A stretch of 19,166 bases of DNA from Treponemataceae bacterium (GTDB lineage Bacteria > Spirochaetota > Spirochaetia > Treponematales > Treponemataceae), in contig JAILRX010000015.1 of NCBI GenBank assembly GCA_024697985.1, forward strand, positions 1-19,166, written 5' to 3'. Positions 8,034-17,600 of this stretch are shown here, one piece after another. A program made the translations under genes and the position numbers. Each line of letters opens with the position of its first letter. Position 1 is the stretch's first letter. The notes beneath the pieces were generated by a model. That model was not told where the DNA came from. It saw only the letters and a list, made by a program, of their open reading frames with translations, and made no database searches.

Positions 8034-8657
8034 TCAGCCTCCGATTTTATTCTTCTGCTGTTCAATCAGCAAAATCAAGTCTGCGGCAATACCTTCCATC
8101 TGAATCATCTTCTTGTTTACTTTTGATGCAAAGAAGTTATGGAAAATAATTGAAGGAATTGAAACTACAAGTCCGGATGCAGTTGTTCCCAAAGCTTCTG
8201 CGATTGCGCTTGCAAGTGCCGCAGGATCTCCCATCGAACCGCCGTTACTCAAAACACCGAATGCGGCGATATTACCGGTTACAGTTCCCAAAAGTCCGAG
8301 CAATGTAGAAATGTTTGCGATCGTACCGAGGGCGGAAAGGAACCGTTCCATTCTAGGCATCTGCAATGTAGCTTCGTTTGTAACGCCTTCGCGAATTTCA
8401 GAAACAGGCAGGTCGTGAAGATCTATTGCCTTCTTCATGATTGAAGCAAGCGGAGTTCCAACGGCACGACAATATTCTTTTGCACCGTCATAATTTCCCT
8501 TTGCAACAAGTTCCCTGATATCAGCGACGATTTTATCCTGATTTTTGTTTATCGATGAATAAAAAATAATTCTTTCGATAATGATAAAAATCGAAACAAC
8601 AAAACAAATGATGATTGGAATAATCCAAATTCCGCAGTTAATCAAAAATTTCAACAT
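8034..8657 (-). CDS. exbB: ExbB/TolQ/MotA-family proton channel protein
   Basis: A 207-residue membrane protein with three predicted helices at about 8-32, 103-135 and 150-175, the ExbB/TolQ topology with a large cytoplasmic loop between helices 1 and 2. Conserved features are GLLGTVTG with T125 and IAEALGTTASGL with E154 and T159, matching the Thr/Glu/Thr set (T148, E176 and T181 in E. coli ExbB) that lines the proton path. It should form a pentameric ring around ExbD and energise the TonB-like protein. The start is an ATG preceded by GAGGA, 14 bases after the barrel gene stop. The last two codons before the final stop are Gly-Gly and double as the exbD ribosome binding site. The N-terminus is short, like ExbB proteins without a periplasmic extension. 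Confidence 0.92.
   Translation of the reverse strand: MLKFLINCGIWIIPIIICFVVSIFIIIERIIFYSSINKNQDKIVADIRELVAKGNYDGAKEYCRAVGTPLASIMKKAIDLHDLPVSEIREGVTNEATLQMPRMERFLSALGTIANISTLLGLLGTVTGNIAAFGVLSNGGSMGDPAALASAIAEALGTTASGLVVSIPSIIFHNFFASKVNKKMIQMEGIAADLILLIEQQKNKIGG
8038..8042 (-). promoter_or_regulatory. exbD ribosome binding site inside exbB
   Basis: GGAGG on the minus strand is formed by the terminal Gly-Gly codons of exbB, seven bases before the exbD ATG. The exbB stop lies between the site and the start, a layout suited to translational coupling of the two motor subunits. Confidence 0.75.
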
Positions 8658-8662
8658 ATTTT

Positions 8663-8667
8663 TCCTC
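8663..8667 (-). promoter_or_regulatory. exbB ribosome binding site
   Basis: GAGGA on the minus strand lies five bases before the exbB ATG at 8657, in the 14-base gap after the barrel gene, and fixes that start. Confidence 0.65.
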
Positions 8668-8671
8668 AGTT

Positions 8672-10267
8672 TTATAAGTAAAATGAAACAAGCAATGAAG
8701 CTCCACCGCTTTGTTTTATATAATTTCCATACAAAGTTCTTCCACTGGCCGTAAAGAGTTTTACAGTATCTTCAAGCACGATTGAGAACTTAAATACATC
8801 CGAAGCGCGGATAAATGCACTGCATCCTACGTCCGGAATTATGTCGCCGAGAACCGTTCTGTCCCCGCAAAATCCCATCTTGGTCCAGATTGAAAAACCG
8901 TATTTGCTGTCCAAGGTGCTGAACGAATAATCAACTGTAACTGAATGTGGCGAAACTGATGAAGGACAATCAAGCCACCATGCCTGATAAGTTACCGAAA
9001 GTTCTGATGTGTCGAAAATCAAGTCAAACTGATATTCTGTATTGAGCCTTGTTCCGACAAAAACTTCGGTTGAATAAAGCCCTGTCGTTGAGCTTACCGT
9101 CGAGTAGTCCGTTACGAGCATTCCGTTTCCGAAAGCTGTCTGGGCAAATTCGATTTCAAACTTGTTTTCGATGTATTGTGTGATAGGGAAACGAATCCAG
9201 AAATCTGCAAACCAGTCTGTCTGTTCCTGAGATGTGTAGTCGCTGTAAAGCAACGATTCTTTCTGCAATTCGTAAAGCTGTGCTTTCTGGCTTTTCAAAC
9301 CGCCACTTACAGAAAGTTCAACTTCTTCTGAGTAGCTGAAGGCCAGTTCGAAAGGCACGATTGATTTGCTCTGTGCATAAACGTAGGCCAATTTTCCGCT
9401 TACTACAAACGGATTGAACTTCAAGTTCATGTCGTAATTGAGTTCGCATCTGTTGTCATAGAAAGTCGTGATTCCTCTTGCCATGTCAAAATCGTATTCG
9501 ATGAAAAAGTTGCAGTCGAAAACTGTTCCGGCATTTGCGGTAAATCCGGCTTTAGGCGCCATCGAATAGCGGAAAATTGTCGAGTTTTCGGTTGCAAGAG
9601 TTGCCGAAGGAATATAGCTTGCGTACCACGACGAAAGGTCGCCGGCAAATTCTGAATAGAGCTTGAAATTTTCGTTTACACCGAAACTTCCCAAAACTGA
9701 AAATTCACCGGTCTGAAGATGTGTCGAATAGTAGGTCGGGCTCAATCCCTGAAGTCCGAATTCAAAAGTGTCGTAAGTTCCGTAATATTCGATATCAACC
9801 TGATGTGGAAGCATTACAGTTCCGTCAAGTTTAAGTCCTGTATCCTTGTTGAAAAAGCCGTCGTAGCTTTTGTTCGAGGCATATCCGTTTGCATCCTCAT
9901 GATAAAAATCGAATGAGAAATAGTTGTTGTCTGCCGATCGAGAAAGTGCGAAATCACCTGTAAAAATTCCAGGGTAACCGCCGCTTACGTTTCCTTCAAA
10001 ATAAAGGATTTCGTTCGCATCTTCGGCCTTTTTAGCTGTTGATTCTTTTCCGTTCAATTCAGGCAAATCCGAATCAATATCAGGAAGTTTTATTTCATCC
10101 GATGGCGAAACTTCTGAGTATTCAGGAATGGCTTCCTTGTCCAAAACCTGTTTTTCTTTTTTTACCGTCGTGCTCAAGTCATCAAGCGAGACCACGTCTT
10201 CTGAATATAAACCTAAAGATACGGTAAAAAATATTGCTGACAAGACAAGTAAATGTCGTTTCATCAT
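8672..10267 (-). CDS. Exported outer-membrane beta-barrel-like protein of unknown function
   Basis: A 531-residue protein with a clear signal peptide (basic MMKRH, hydrophobic core 6-20, likely cleavage near 22). Residues 23-85 are an acidic, Pro/Ser-rich, probably disordered segment that begins EDVVSLDDL. From about 86 to the end the sequence shows many short segments of alternating hydrophobic and polar residues, rich in Tyr, Phe, Gly and Asp with short turns, and it ends LLVSFYL, as outer-membrane barrels often do. No plug domain or recognisable TonB-dependent receptor motif is visible, and it is shorter than such receptors. Lying between the TPR gene and exbB, it is the best candidate for the outer-membrane partner of the motor. 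The first of two adjacent ATGs is chosen, nine bases after GGAGG. The barrel call is from sequence pattern only. Confidence 0.65.
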   Translation of the reverse strand: MMKRHLLVLSAIFFTVSLGLYSEDVVSLDDLSTTVKKEKQVLDKEAIPEYSEVSPSDEIKLPDIDSDLPELNGKESTAKKAEDANEILYFEGNVSGGYPGIFTGDFALSRSADNNYFSFDFYHEDANGYASNKSYDGFFNKDTGLKLDGTVMLPHQVDIEYYGTYDTFEFGLQGLSPTYYSTHLQTGEFSVLGSFGVNENFKLYSEFAGDLSSWYASYIPSATLATENSTIFRYSMAPKAGFTANAGTVFDCNFFIEYDFDMARGITTFYDNRCELNYDMNLKFNPFVVSGKLAYVYAQSKSIVPFELAFSYSEEVELSVSGGLKSQKAQLYELQKESLLYSDYTSQEQTDWFADFWIRFPITQYIENKFEIEFAQTAFGNGMLVTDYSTVSSTTGLYSTEVFVGTRLNTEYQFDLIFDTSELSVTYQAWWLDCPSSVSPHSVTVDYSFSTLDSKYGFSIWTKMGFCGDRTVLGDIIPDVGCSAFIRASDVFKFSIVLEDTVKLFTASGRTLYGNYIKQSGGASLLVSFYL

Positions 10268-10269
10268 AT

Positions 10270-13251
10270 TTAATTTCCTCCATCCAAATTCAAATAATCT
10301 TTAACAATTGAGTATGCCCTCTGAGTCCAGACTGAATTCGGGAACTGCTTTGCAGCAGACTGATAAATCTGGGCACTGTCGGCAATCTTTCCGGCTGTAT
10401 CAAACGCTTCGATTGCGCCATACATCGATTTGGCTGCATTTTCCGGGTCGAAACCGGCGTAAACTCCGGCAGCTTTCAAAAAGTTCTCTGCTGCAGACTG
10501 ATACACGGAATTTTCTCGTAAATACTGTCCATTCAAATAATATGAACCGGCCAGGACATCTGCTTCCTGGGTCAAATCCATCTGTTTTTCCATGCTGATT
10601 AATTCCATCAAAAGTTTGAGACCTTCATTTTTCTTGGAATCGTCAGCCAGGTATTTTTTTGTAAGTTCAAAACCGAGCCGTCTTCCTTCAACAGTAGACA
10701 TCTGGCCTTTTTCGACAAATTCGTTGAGCAATTTTGCGGTCTTTTCGTTTTCACCAGAAACAAGAAGCGAAATTTCCTTGATTTGAGTTGAAATATTTTC
10801 TTCTTTTGATTGTTCCGGATACTGTTTCATCAGTTTTCGGGCAACCGTGATGGATTTTGCGTAATCCTCGTTCTGTCGGCACAACTTCATCAACTGATAC
10901 ATTGCGGCAAACTCATCCGATGGAATCAGTTTGTAGTTCAGGCTGTCCTGCATCAAAATGATGGCAAGATTCAAGTTGTCCATCTTTGCAAGACAGAGAG
11001 CATTGTAATAGCAGGCAACTCCGTAGTTTTCCGACTGCGTAAAGTCATGCCTGAACTGATAGAACCTCTGCGAAGATTCCTCCCAGAATTCGTTCTGGAA
11101 ATACATCAGTGCATCCTGATAGCGGGCATTTTCGGCAACTTCAGGGAAGTTCTTGTCTGATGAGGCGATCGTATAATACTTTTCGGCCTCGCTGATTTTT
11201 TTCTGCTGGGCAAAAAGATTTGCAGCCATCAGGGCGCATCGAAGGGCTTTTTCGGAACCCGTTGATGCGTATTTTGTAAGCAGCTGTTCTGCTGCCTGAT
11301 AGTTTTCGTTTTTCACGTAGACTTGCGAAAGAAGTGAAACTGCCTCGAATTTCTGATCGAGCGGGATTTGTGTCTGCTCAGCCTTTTCGAGGCTTTCAAT
11401 CGTCTTTGAAAGCCATTCTTGTTTTGCTTCGTTTTCTTCCGGCGTGCTGTTATAAATTGCAAAAGCACACTGGCTTGAAAAATCCAGAGCACGGTATTTC
11501 AAAACTGCGTATTTTTTATCCACGAGCATTTTTGAAGCTGTGGTGAAGTTTTCGTAAGAAGCCTTGTTGTTGAAAAGCTGATAATAAGCATAGCCAAGAT
11601 AATAGTAGGCCAGCGGGATGTTTTTGAGTTCCGGCATCGGTTTGTCGGCGGTCGAAGTTGCAGCCACATCGGTCGAGTCTGCCGCAGCATTGTTTCCGCC
11701 CGCAGCATTGTTTCCGCCCGCAGCATTGTTTACGCCCGCCTTTGCCTGGTACGCATTGAGCGAGCCGATGCAGGCGTTCCAGTTTGAATTCATGTAATAG
11801 GCAAGCGCCTGATAGAATAATCCTTCATCAAGCTCCAGAAGTTTTTTTTCATTTGCAAAAGCCGGATTTGATTTGTTGAGCTGCTCGATAACATAGTTTT
11901 CGTATGCCGATTTTGAATTCGGATACATCTGATAAATCTGGGTAAAATTGAGCATTCCTTCTTTTGCATCATCCGAAATGCCACCTTCGTCGTTTGCGAT
12001 GGCCTGAGAAGTCAAAACCCAAAGTTCGTTAGAATTTATTGAAGAGAGCACCTTGGCAGCCTTTGCAGCATCACCTTTTTCTGAAAGAATCTGTGAGTAT
12101 CTGTAAAATGCAAGCGTGTTCAGCTGAGAAAGGGCATCATCTTTATCGAGCAGGCTTTCAAGCTGACTTCCGTAATCGACGACTTTTTTCGCATCCGAAA
12201 CGTCATAACTTAAAACGCAGAGCATTGAAATAAAGTCGCTTTTATAGTCTGTATTTTTATAATCCTTGATTGATGCAAGATTTGTTTCCAAAGCCTTGAT
12301 TCCGGCCAAAGTTCCTTCGGTCTTGCCTTTAAGGGCGCCTTCGTAGAAAAGCATCAGACTGTTGATTTTCTCAAAATCTTCGCTTTCCTTTACAAGCTGT
12401 TCTCTTGCAACCGTAAGGCATCGCGAACAGTCAGCGTAATCCTTGTTTGCAAACGATTCGATCGCCATTCTAAGCCAGAATTCAGAAATTTCATTTCCGT
12501 TGATTTCTTTTTCAGAACCGTCTTCGGAAACAGCGCTGGTCATGGCCTTTTCGAAAAGTTCCTTTGCCTTGTCGCTGTTTTTCTGTTTTTCGTATGAAAA
12601 AGCGCTCATCAAAAGCATCTTTCTCTGTACTTCAAAATCAAATCCTTCGAAAATCGGAGAAACTTTTTCATAAAGCTGACAGACTCTGTCCTGTCGGGAA
12701 AGTTCGTAAAAACCTTCACAAAGCATCAGCGTTGCCCGACCGTTTTCGTAATCGTAGCCGGCATCAGAAATCAATTTTAAGGTAACCGGAACGGATTTTG
12801 CATAATCATTTAGTTTGGAAAGCGACTGTGCATAGAAAAAAGCTATCGTGTTTGCTTTGTTCGATTTTTCCTTTTGTGCCAGCTTGAAGGCCTTGGCAAA
12901 ATACTGCTCTGCCTTCTTGTAGTCTTCCGCATCAAAGGCGATTCTTCCATAAAAAAAATTTGTGCTGGCATTGTCTTCGCATTCAAAAAGCGTTTTCAAT
13001 GCAAGATTTCTCATTCCGAGAAAGTAATAGCATTCCGCACGATAATTCAAAACCTGATCTGCATAGCGGGAATTCGGATAGTTTCTATCCATCTGGTCGG
13101 CCTGATTCAAGACAAGCGTATAAAACCCGCCCGAAAGGTTTCTCTCCATTTCACGAGCAAGCACGAAACTGCTTTCGGTCTTCTTTACTTTCGCGCTTAA
13201 GGCCAAAGTTTCCAGCAAAATAAGCATTATCAGAAATATTTTCTTTTTCAT
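10270..13251 (-). CDS. Large exported tetratricopeptide-repeat protein
   Basis: A 993-residue protein with a signal peptide (MKKKIFLIMLILLETLALSA, residues 1-20). The rest is helical and rich in TPR-like pairs, for example NYPNSRYADQVLNYRAECYY at about 57-76, DYKKAEQYFAKAF at 110-122, and a last repeat with FPNSVWTQRA near the C-terminus, recalling BamD/CpoB-type periplasmic TPR proteins. About residues 505-525 hold a GGNNAA tandem repeat that looks like a flexible linker between two repeat blocks. I chose the ATG at 13251, preceded by AGGG, because it gives a normal signal peptide; the in-frame GTG at 13278 would add nine basic residues and overlap the upstream stop. A periplasmic scaffold linking motor and barrel is inferred from position and the repeat type; binding partners are unknown. 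Confidence 0.8.
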   Translation of the reverse strand: MKKKIFLIMLILLETLALSAKVKKTESSFVLAREMERNLSGGFYTLVLNQADQMDRNYPNSRYADQVLNYRAECYYFLGMRNLALKTLFECEDNASTNFFYGRIAFDAEDYKKAEQYFAKAFKLAQKEKSNKANTIAFFYAQSLSKLNDYAKSVPVTLKLISDAGYDYENGRATLMLCEGFYELSRQDRVCQLYEKVSPIFEGFDFEVQRKMLLMSAFSYEKQKNSDKAKELFEKAMTSAVSEDGSEKEINGNEISEFWLRMAIESFANKDYADCSRCLTVAREQLVKESEDFEKINSLMLFYEGALKGKTEGTLAGIKALETNLASIKDYKNTDYKSDFISMLCVLSYDVSDAKKVVDYGSQLESLLDKDDALSQLNTLAFYRYSQILSEKGDAAKAAKVLSSINSNELWVLTSQAIANDEGGISDDAKEGMLNFTQIYQMYPNSKSAYENYVIEQLNKSNPAFANEKKLLELDEGLFYQALAYYMNSNWNACIGSLNAYQAKAGVNNAAGGNNAAGGNNAAADSTDVAATSTADKPMPELKNIPLAYYYLGYAYYQLFNNKASYENFTTASKMLVDKKYAVLKYRALDFSSQCAFAIYNSTPEENEAKQEWLSKTIESLEKAEQTQIPLDQKFEAVSLLSQVYVKNENYQAAEQLLTKYASTGSEKALRCALMAANLFAQQKKISEAEKYYTIASSDKNFPEVAENARYQDALMYFQNEFWEESSQRFYQFRHDFTQSENYGVACYYNALCLAKMDNLNLAIILMQDSLNYKLIPSDEFAAMYQLMKLCRQNEDYAKSITVARKLMKQYPEQSKEENISTQIKEISLLVSGENEKTAKLLNEFVEKGQMSTVEGRRLGFELTKKYLADDSKKNEGLKLLMELISMEKQMDLTQEADVLAGSYYLNGQYLRENSVYQSAAENFLKAAGVYAGFDPENAAKSMYGAIEAFDTAGKIADSAQIYQSAAKQFPNSVWTQRAYSIVKDYLNLDGGN
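10277..10281 (-). promoter_or_regulatory. Barrel gene ribosome binding site inside the TPR gene
   Basis: GGAGG on the minus strand is formed by the Gly-Gly codons just before the last Asn codon and stop of the TPR gene, nine bases before the barrel ATG at 10267. The gap between the genes is two bases, so translational coupling is likely. Confidence 0.75.
11684..11737 (-). repeat. Three tandem 18-bp units in the TPR gene
   Basis: Three head-to-tail copies of an 18-base unit (plus strand GCAGCATTGTTTCCGCCC) at 11684-11701, 11702-11719 and 11720-11737; the first two are identical and the third differs by one base. The unit is a multiple of three and encodes Gly-Gly-Asn-Asn-Ala-Ala, so copy number can change without breaking the frame. 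Confidence 0.9.
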
Positions 13252-13256
13252 CTTTA

Positions 13257-13260
13257 CCCT
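13257..13260 (-). promoter_or_regulatory. Ribosome binding site supporting the TPR gene start
   Basis: AGGG on the minus strand lies five bases before the ATG at 13251, within the 23-base gap after the upstream gene. It is modest, but favours this start together with the signal peptide. Confidence 0.45.
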
Positions 13261-13274
13261 AACTTTCTTTCCAA

Positions 13275-14672
13275 TCACTGCGGGAAAAATCTTTGTGAAG
13301 ATTGCATTCGAACCAAATTCACAAAAGTTCCAGGATTTTTTTCGATAAACTCATCTATCGTATATTCTTTTCCATTTTCAAAAATTGAAACGTTGTAGTC
13401 GCCGTTAGAATCAAAATAAGGAAAGAGAACTGCAGTGCGTGCATAAAATACATTTTGAGGAACTGAATTGTCGGTTTCACGCATTGCTGCAAGATAGAAA
13501 CGGCCTGGTTCCTTGATTGCAAAAATATAGAAAAGAGCCTTCAGGGATTCAATTGAATAGCCGTTGTCCTTTATGTAAACAGGGATGTTTTTAGTTCCGT
13601 CTTTGGTAAACTGTGACGCGAAAGGCCGGATCTGAACCTCACATCCTGAGTTTTCGTATGTATAAAAGTTGTCCGAAAGAATTGAAAGATAGGCGGCGGC
13701 AATATTTCGAATCCAGTCGAGTGCAAAATACTGATTGTATTTATCGGCAAAAAGATCCGCCTTGGATCCGGTTCTTAATTTTACAGTCGGAGTTTTCAAC
13801 GGGTCGAGCTCAAGATTGCTTCCTGAAATCGGACGGACAAGTCCGTCTACGACCCATTTTACAAAGCCAAAACTGTCGAGCGAAACTCCGCCCTTTTTGG
13901 CCTTTTCTTCACGAAGTTCGCCAGTACTGATTTTAACAGGCTTCAATTCACCGTCATAGCAGGCGTCTTTTTCAAAAACAAATCCCGGCAATTTTTCACG
14001 GATACAGCCGATCATCTGCAGGCTGTCGTCGTAAAGCAAGGTGTTTACATCAGCGTATTCCCAAGGAAGACTCGTCTTGGTGACTTCAACCATCTGCGTA
14101 AACGAAAACGAATACAGATTGTCGATTGTCAGTCCGACCGGCACAGAATGAGCCAGGTACATTCCGAAAATCAAAAAGCTTCCGTAAACCTTTTCATCAA
14201 TTTTCTTTTTTTTCATTGCCGCATTCATCGAAGGAACATTTTCGGCATCAAACTCAACATAGATTTCCGAATTTTTGTGGAAATAATAGCGCACGCTGAT
14301 AGGATTTCCGGTCTTTTTGTCGCGGAACAAAATCCAGCTGCCAGGCAAATCGTAGGGATAGATTTCCATAACAGCCGTTTTAGTTTCATTCGGCGAAATC
14401 AATTCCATCTCTATCTCGCTGGCAGGCGCAACTACGATTGCAAAACAGTCGTCCAGTTCTTCCATTCGGACCTGAAATTTCTGTCCAAGAGAATTTTCAT
14501 AAACTTCTGAATCCTGGAACCTCAGGCTTTTCAAATCCTGAGTGAACCATTTATCAATTATTTTTTCGCGGATTTCACTGGAATCAGGGATGTCCCGACC
14601 GTAATATCCTTCCGCAAAACAACAAAATGAAACGAGAAAGATTAGTGCTATGGCGAAAAAATGTTTTTTCAA
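13275..14672 (-). CDS. Exported protein of unknown function, TTG start
   Basis: I do not recognise the family of this 465-residue protein. It starts with a signal peptide (MKKHFFAIALIFLVSFCCFA, cleavage probably after residue 20), then reads as a soluble mixed alpha/beta protein: many Tyr/Phe-rich strands, a KKKK run near residue 155, and no further convincing membrane helix. Cys17 and Cys18 sit in the signal peptide but lack a good lipobox. The start must be the TTG at 14672: the in-frame stop of the upstream gene is only two codons away, the next in-frame ATG lies beyond the signal peptide, and GAGG stands 11 bases upstream. It is three bases after the activase-like gene and 23 bases before the TPR gene, so it is likely co-expressed with the envelope cluster and acts in the periplasm. 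Function cannot be inferred beyond that. Confidence 0.7.
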   Translation of the reverse strand: MKKHFFAIALIFLVSFCCFAEGYYGRDIPDSSEIREKIIDKWFTQDLKSLRFQDSEVYENSLGQKFQVRMEELDDCFAIVVAPASEIEMELISPNETKTAVMEIYPYDLPGSWILFRDKKTGNPISVRYYFHKNSEIYVEFDAENVPSMNAAMKKKKIDEKVYGSFLIFGMYLAHSVPVGLTIDNLYSFSFTQMVEVTKTSLPWEYADVNTLLYDDSLQMIGCIREKLPGFVFEKDACYDGELKPVKISTGELREEKAKKGGVSLDSFGFVKWVVDGLVRPISGSNLELDPLKTPTVKLRTGSKADLFADKYNQYFALDWIRNIAAAYLSILSDNFYTYENSGCEVQIRPFASQFTKDGTKNIPVYIKDNGYSIESLKALFYIFAIKEPGRFYLAAMRETDNSVPQNVFYARTAVLFPYFDSNGDYNVSIFENGKEYTIDEFIEKNPGTFVNLVRMQSSQRFFPQ

Positions 14673-14675
14673 GTT

Positions 14676-17600
14676 TTACTTATCCTCTTTTTTCTCATCA
14701 GGATGACGACCAACCGGAGCGTTTGCAAGCAAAAGCTTAAGTCGGTTCAACTGGTTAACTTCACTTGAACCCGGGTCGTAGTCGATGGCAGAAATATTTG
14801 CTTCTGGGAATCGGCGTCTAAGTTCCTTGATCATACCTTTTCCAGTTACGTGGTTAGGCAGACAAGCAAAAGGCTGAACACAGGCAATCGACGGAACTCC
14901 GCTGTTGATAAGCTCAACCATTTCGGCAGTAAGGAACCAGCCTTCACCGGTAATATTTCCAAGCTGTACGATATCATCAACACCCTTCATCAGTTCATAA
15001 ATTGATGATGGCGGATCAAATCGCTTGCTCTTCTTGAGTCGTTTTTCGATGTATCTTCGGTAAAGTCCCAAAGCCCAGATTAAGCGACGTGCATTTTTCT
15101 CGGTCTTTTCAGGGAAGGCCAGCTTTTCGTGTCGGAAAATACCGGTCGAGAACGAATAGAAGAAAAAGTCCATCAAGTCTGGAACTACACATTCAGCGCC
15201 TTCACGTTCGATTGTTCCGAAAATATCGTTATTTGCAGTCGGATGGAACTTAACGAGGATTTCACCTACGACACCAACTCGTGGTTTTTTGATAGGCAAA
15301 AGTTCGAGGTTGTCAAAATCCCGGATGATTCCACGGATGATTCTGTGGTAGCAAGGACCTGTCAAAACCTTCATCTTTCGGATGATCGTGTTGTTCCATT
15401 TTTCATAAATTGCATTTGCGCTTCCAGGAACCTTTTCGTAAGGTCGGGTTCTGTAAAGAACTCGCATCAAAAGGTCTCCGAGCATCAAGGTCTTGAATGC
15501 ACGGTCTGCAAGCGGCAGGGTAATCTTAAATCCAGGGTTATCCTCGAAGCCCTGAGCGCTCAAACTGATTACAGGGATGTGTCCCCAGCCGGCATCTTTC
15601 AAGGCACGTCGGATAAATCCGATGTAGTTTGTTGCACGACATCCACCACCAGTCTGCGTAATCAAAAGGCTGACATGATCAAGATCGTACTTGCCTGATT
15701 TGAGGGCAGCAATCATCTGACCTGAAACCAAAATTGAAGGATAGCATGCGTCGTTGTTTACGTACTGAAGTCCGACATCAACGGCCTTTGTATCAACTTC
15801 CGGCAAAATTACAAGTCTGTAGCCGGAGCACTCGAAGGCTTTTTGCAGCATCCTAAAGTGGATCGGACTCATCTGTGGCGCAATAATCGTGTGGGTATAT
15901 TTCATTTCCTTCGTGAAAACCTGTCGCGGGAAGGCAGCAGATTTTACAGGAATTTCGTGCTTGGTTCGGTTTCGTTCCTTTACGGCCGCAATCAGCGAGC
16001 GAACTCGGATTCGGACGGCACCGAGGTTAGAGCCCTCATCAATCTTGATGAGCGTGTACATCTTGCCTTTTGCAGACATGATTTCATCAACCTGGTCGGC
16101 TGTAACTGCATCAAGACCGCATCCAAAACTCGTAAGCTGGATGAGCTCAAGGTTAGGCATCTGAGAAACAAACGAAGCGGCTCGATAAAGTCGGTTATGG
16201 TAAGTCCACTGGTCGACGATTCGCAAAGGTCGCTCGATTGCACCAAGATGGGCTACGCTGTCTTCTGTAAGAACTGCAAGTCCAAGTCCGTTGATAAGTT
16301 CCGGACTACCATGATTGATTTCCGGATCAAGATGATATGGACGACCGGCAAGAACGATACCGTTTCCGCCACGCATGATGATTTCTTCGATTGCTTCTTC
16401 GCCGGCAAGCTGAACTTCTCGGCGGAATTTAGCCTGTTCTTCCCAGGCTGCCTCAACTGCATTCTCGATTTCTTCCTGCGGAATGGCAAACTTGAAGAAA
16501 AGCTCTTCGTAAAGTCGCTCTGCAAGTCGTTTTTTATCATAAATCGGCAGGAACGGATTCATAAAGGTGATTGATTCGTCCTGTCGAAGTTCATCAATGT
16601 TGTTTCTTAAAACTTCAGGATAGCTGGTTACGATAGGACAGTTGTAGTGGTTTCCGGCACCAGTATCTTCTGTCTGCTCGTAAGGCGCACAAGGATAGAA
16701 AATAAACTTTACGCCAGCCTTGATGAGGCTTTCCATGTGTCCATGCGAAATTTTTCCTGGATAACAAACTGATTCAGACGGAATAGATTCAAGTCCGCGC
16801 TCGTAAACAGAACGTGTCGAACGAGGAGAAAGTCGAACCCTGAAACCAAGTTTTGTAAAGAAAGTGAACCATAACGGATAGTTTTCGTAGATGTTGAGAA
16901 CTCGTGGAATTCCGACATCACCGCGAGTTGCTTCTTCAGCAGAAAGCGGCTTGTAACTGAAAATTCGGTCGTACTTCCATTTGAAAAGGTTCGGCATCGG
17001 CCTCTTGTCATCATCCTCTTCGATACCTGTGTTTGCCTTGTTGCTGGCATCAACGACTTTTACGTCGCCTTCAAGTTCAGCACCACGCTCACATCGGTTT
17101 CCTGTGATAAAGCGTCTTTTTTCATCACCAGTAGAGAATGTGTTTATAGTAAGAAGACAGTTGTTGTTACATTTTCCGCATCGTCTTAGTTCAAGATCAA
17201 CATGGAACTTTTCGAGATCCTCAAGAGTTGCCATATTCGTATGGATTTCTGGAATTCCGCCATCAGGATTTTCTGCAACCATAGGAGCAACCATTTCCTG
17301 CCACTGGCTCAATGCGATAAGGGCTGCCCCGTACGCACCCATCAAACCTGCAACATCAGGACGGAATACGTTTACGCCGGCAATTTTTTCAAATGCCCTG
17401 AGGACAGCATCGTTATTGAACGTACCACCCTGAACGACAACCTTAGTTCCAATTTCGCTTGCTTTTCTAAGCTTGATAACCTTGAAAAGCGCATTTTTGA
17501 TTACTGAATAAGAAAGACCGGCTGAAATATCTGCAACTGTCGCACCTTCCTTTTGAGCCTGCTTAACACGGCTGTTCATGAATACGGTACATCGGCTTCC

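Noticed and set aside
8672..10267. Classical TonB-dependent receptor
   Set aside because: No plug domain is visible and the length is below the usual receptor size, so I call it only a barrel-like protein.
13252..13278. GTG at 13278 as the start of the TPR gene
   Set aside because: It overlaps the upstream stop, adds nine basic residues before the signal peptide, and the ATG at 13251 has its own binding site.
14610..14672. Lipoprotein signal on the exported protein at 13275-14672
   Set aside because: The residues before Cys17 and Cys18 do not make a good lipobox, and a normal cleavage site after FCCFA fits better.
15129..16574. Plus-strand open frames of 189 and 243 codons opposite the activase-like gene
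   Set aside because: They lie opposite a strongly supported conserved protein, show no family features and lack start signals.
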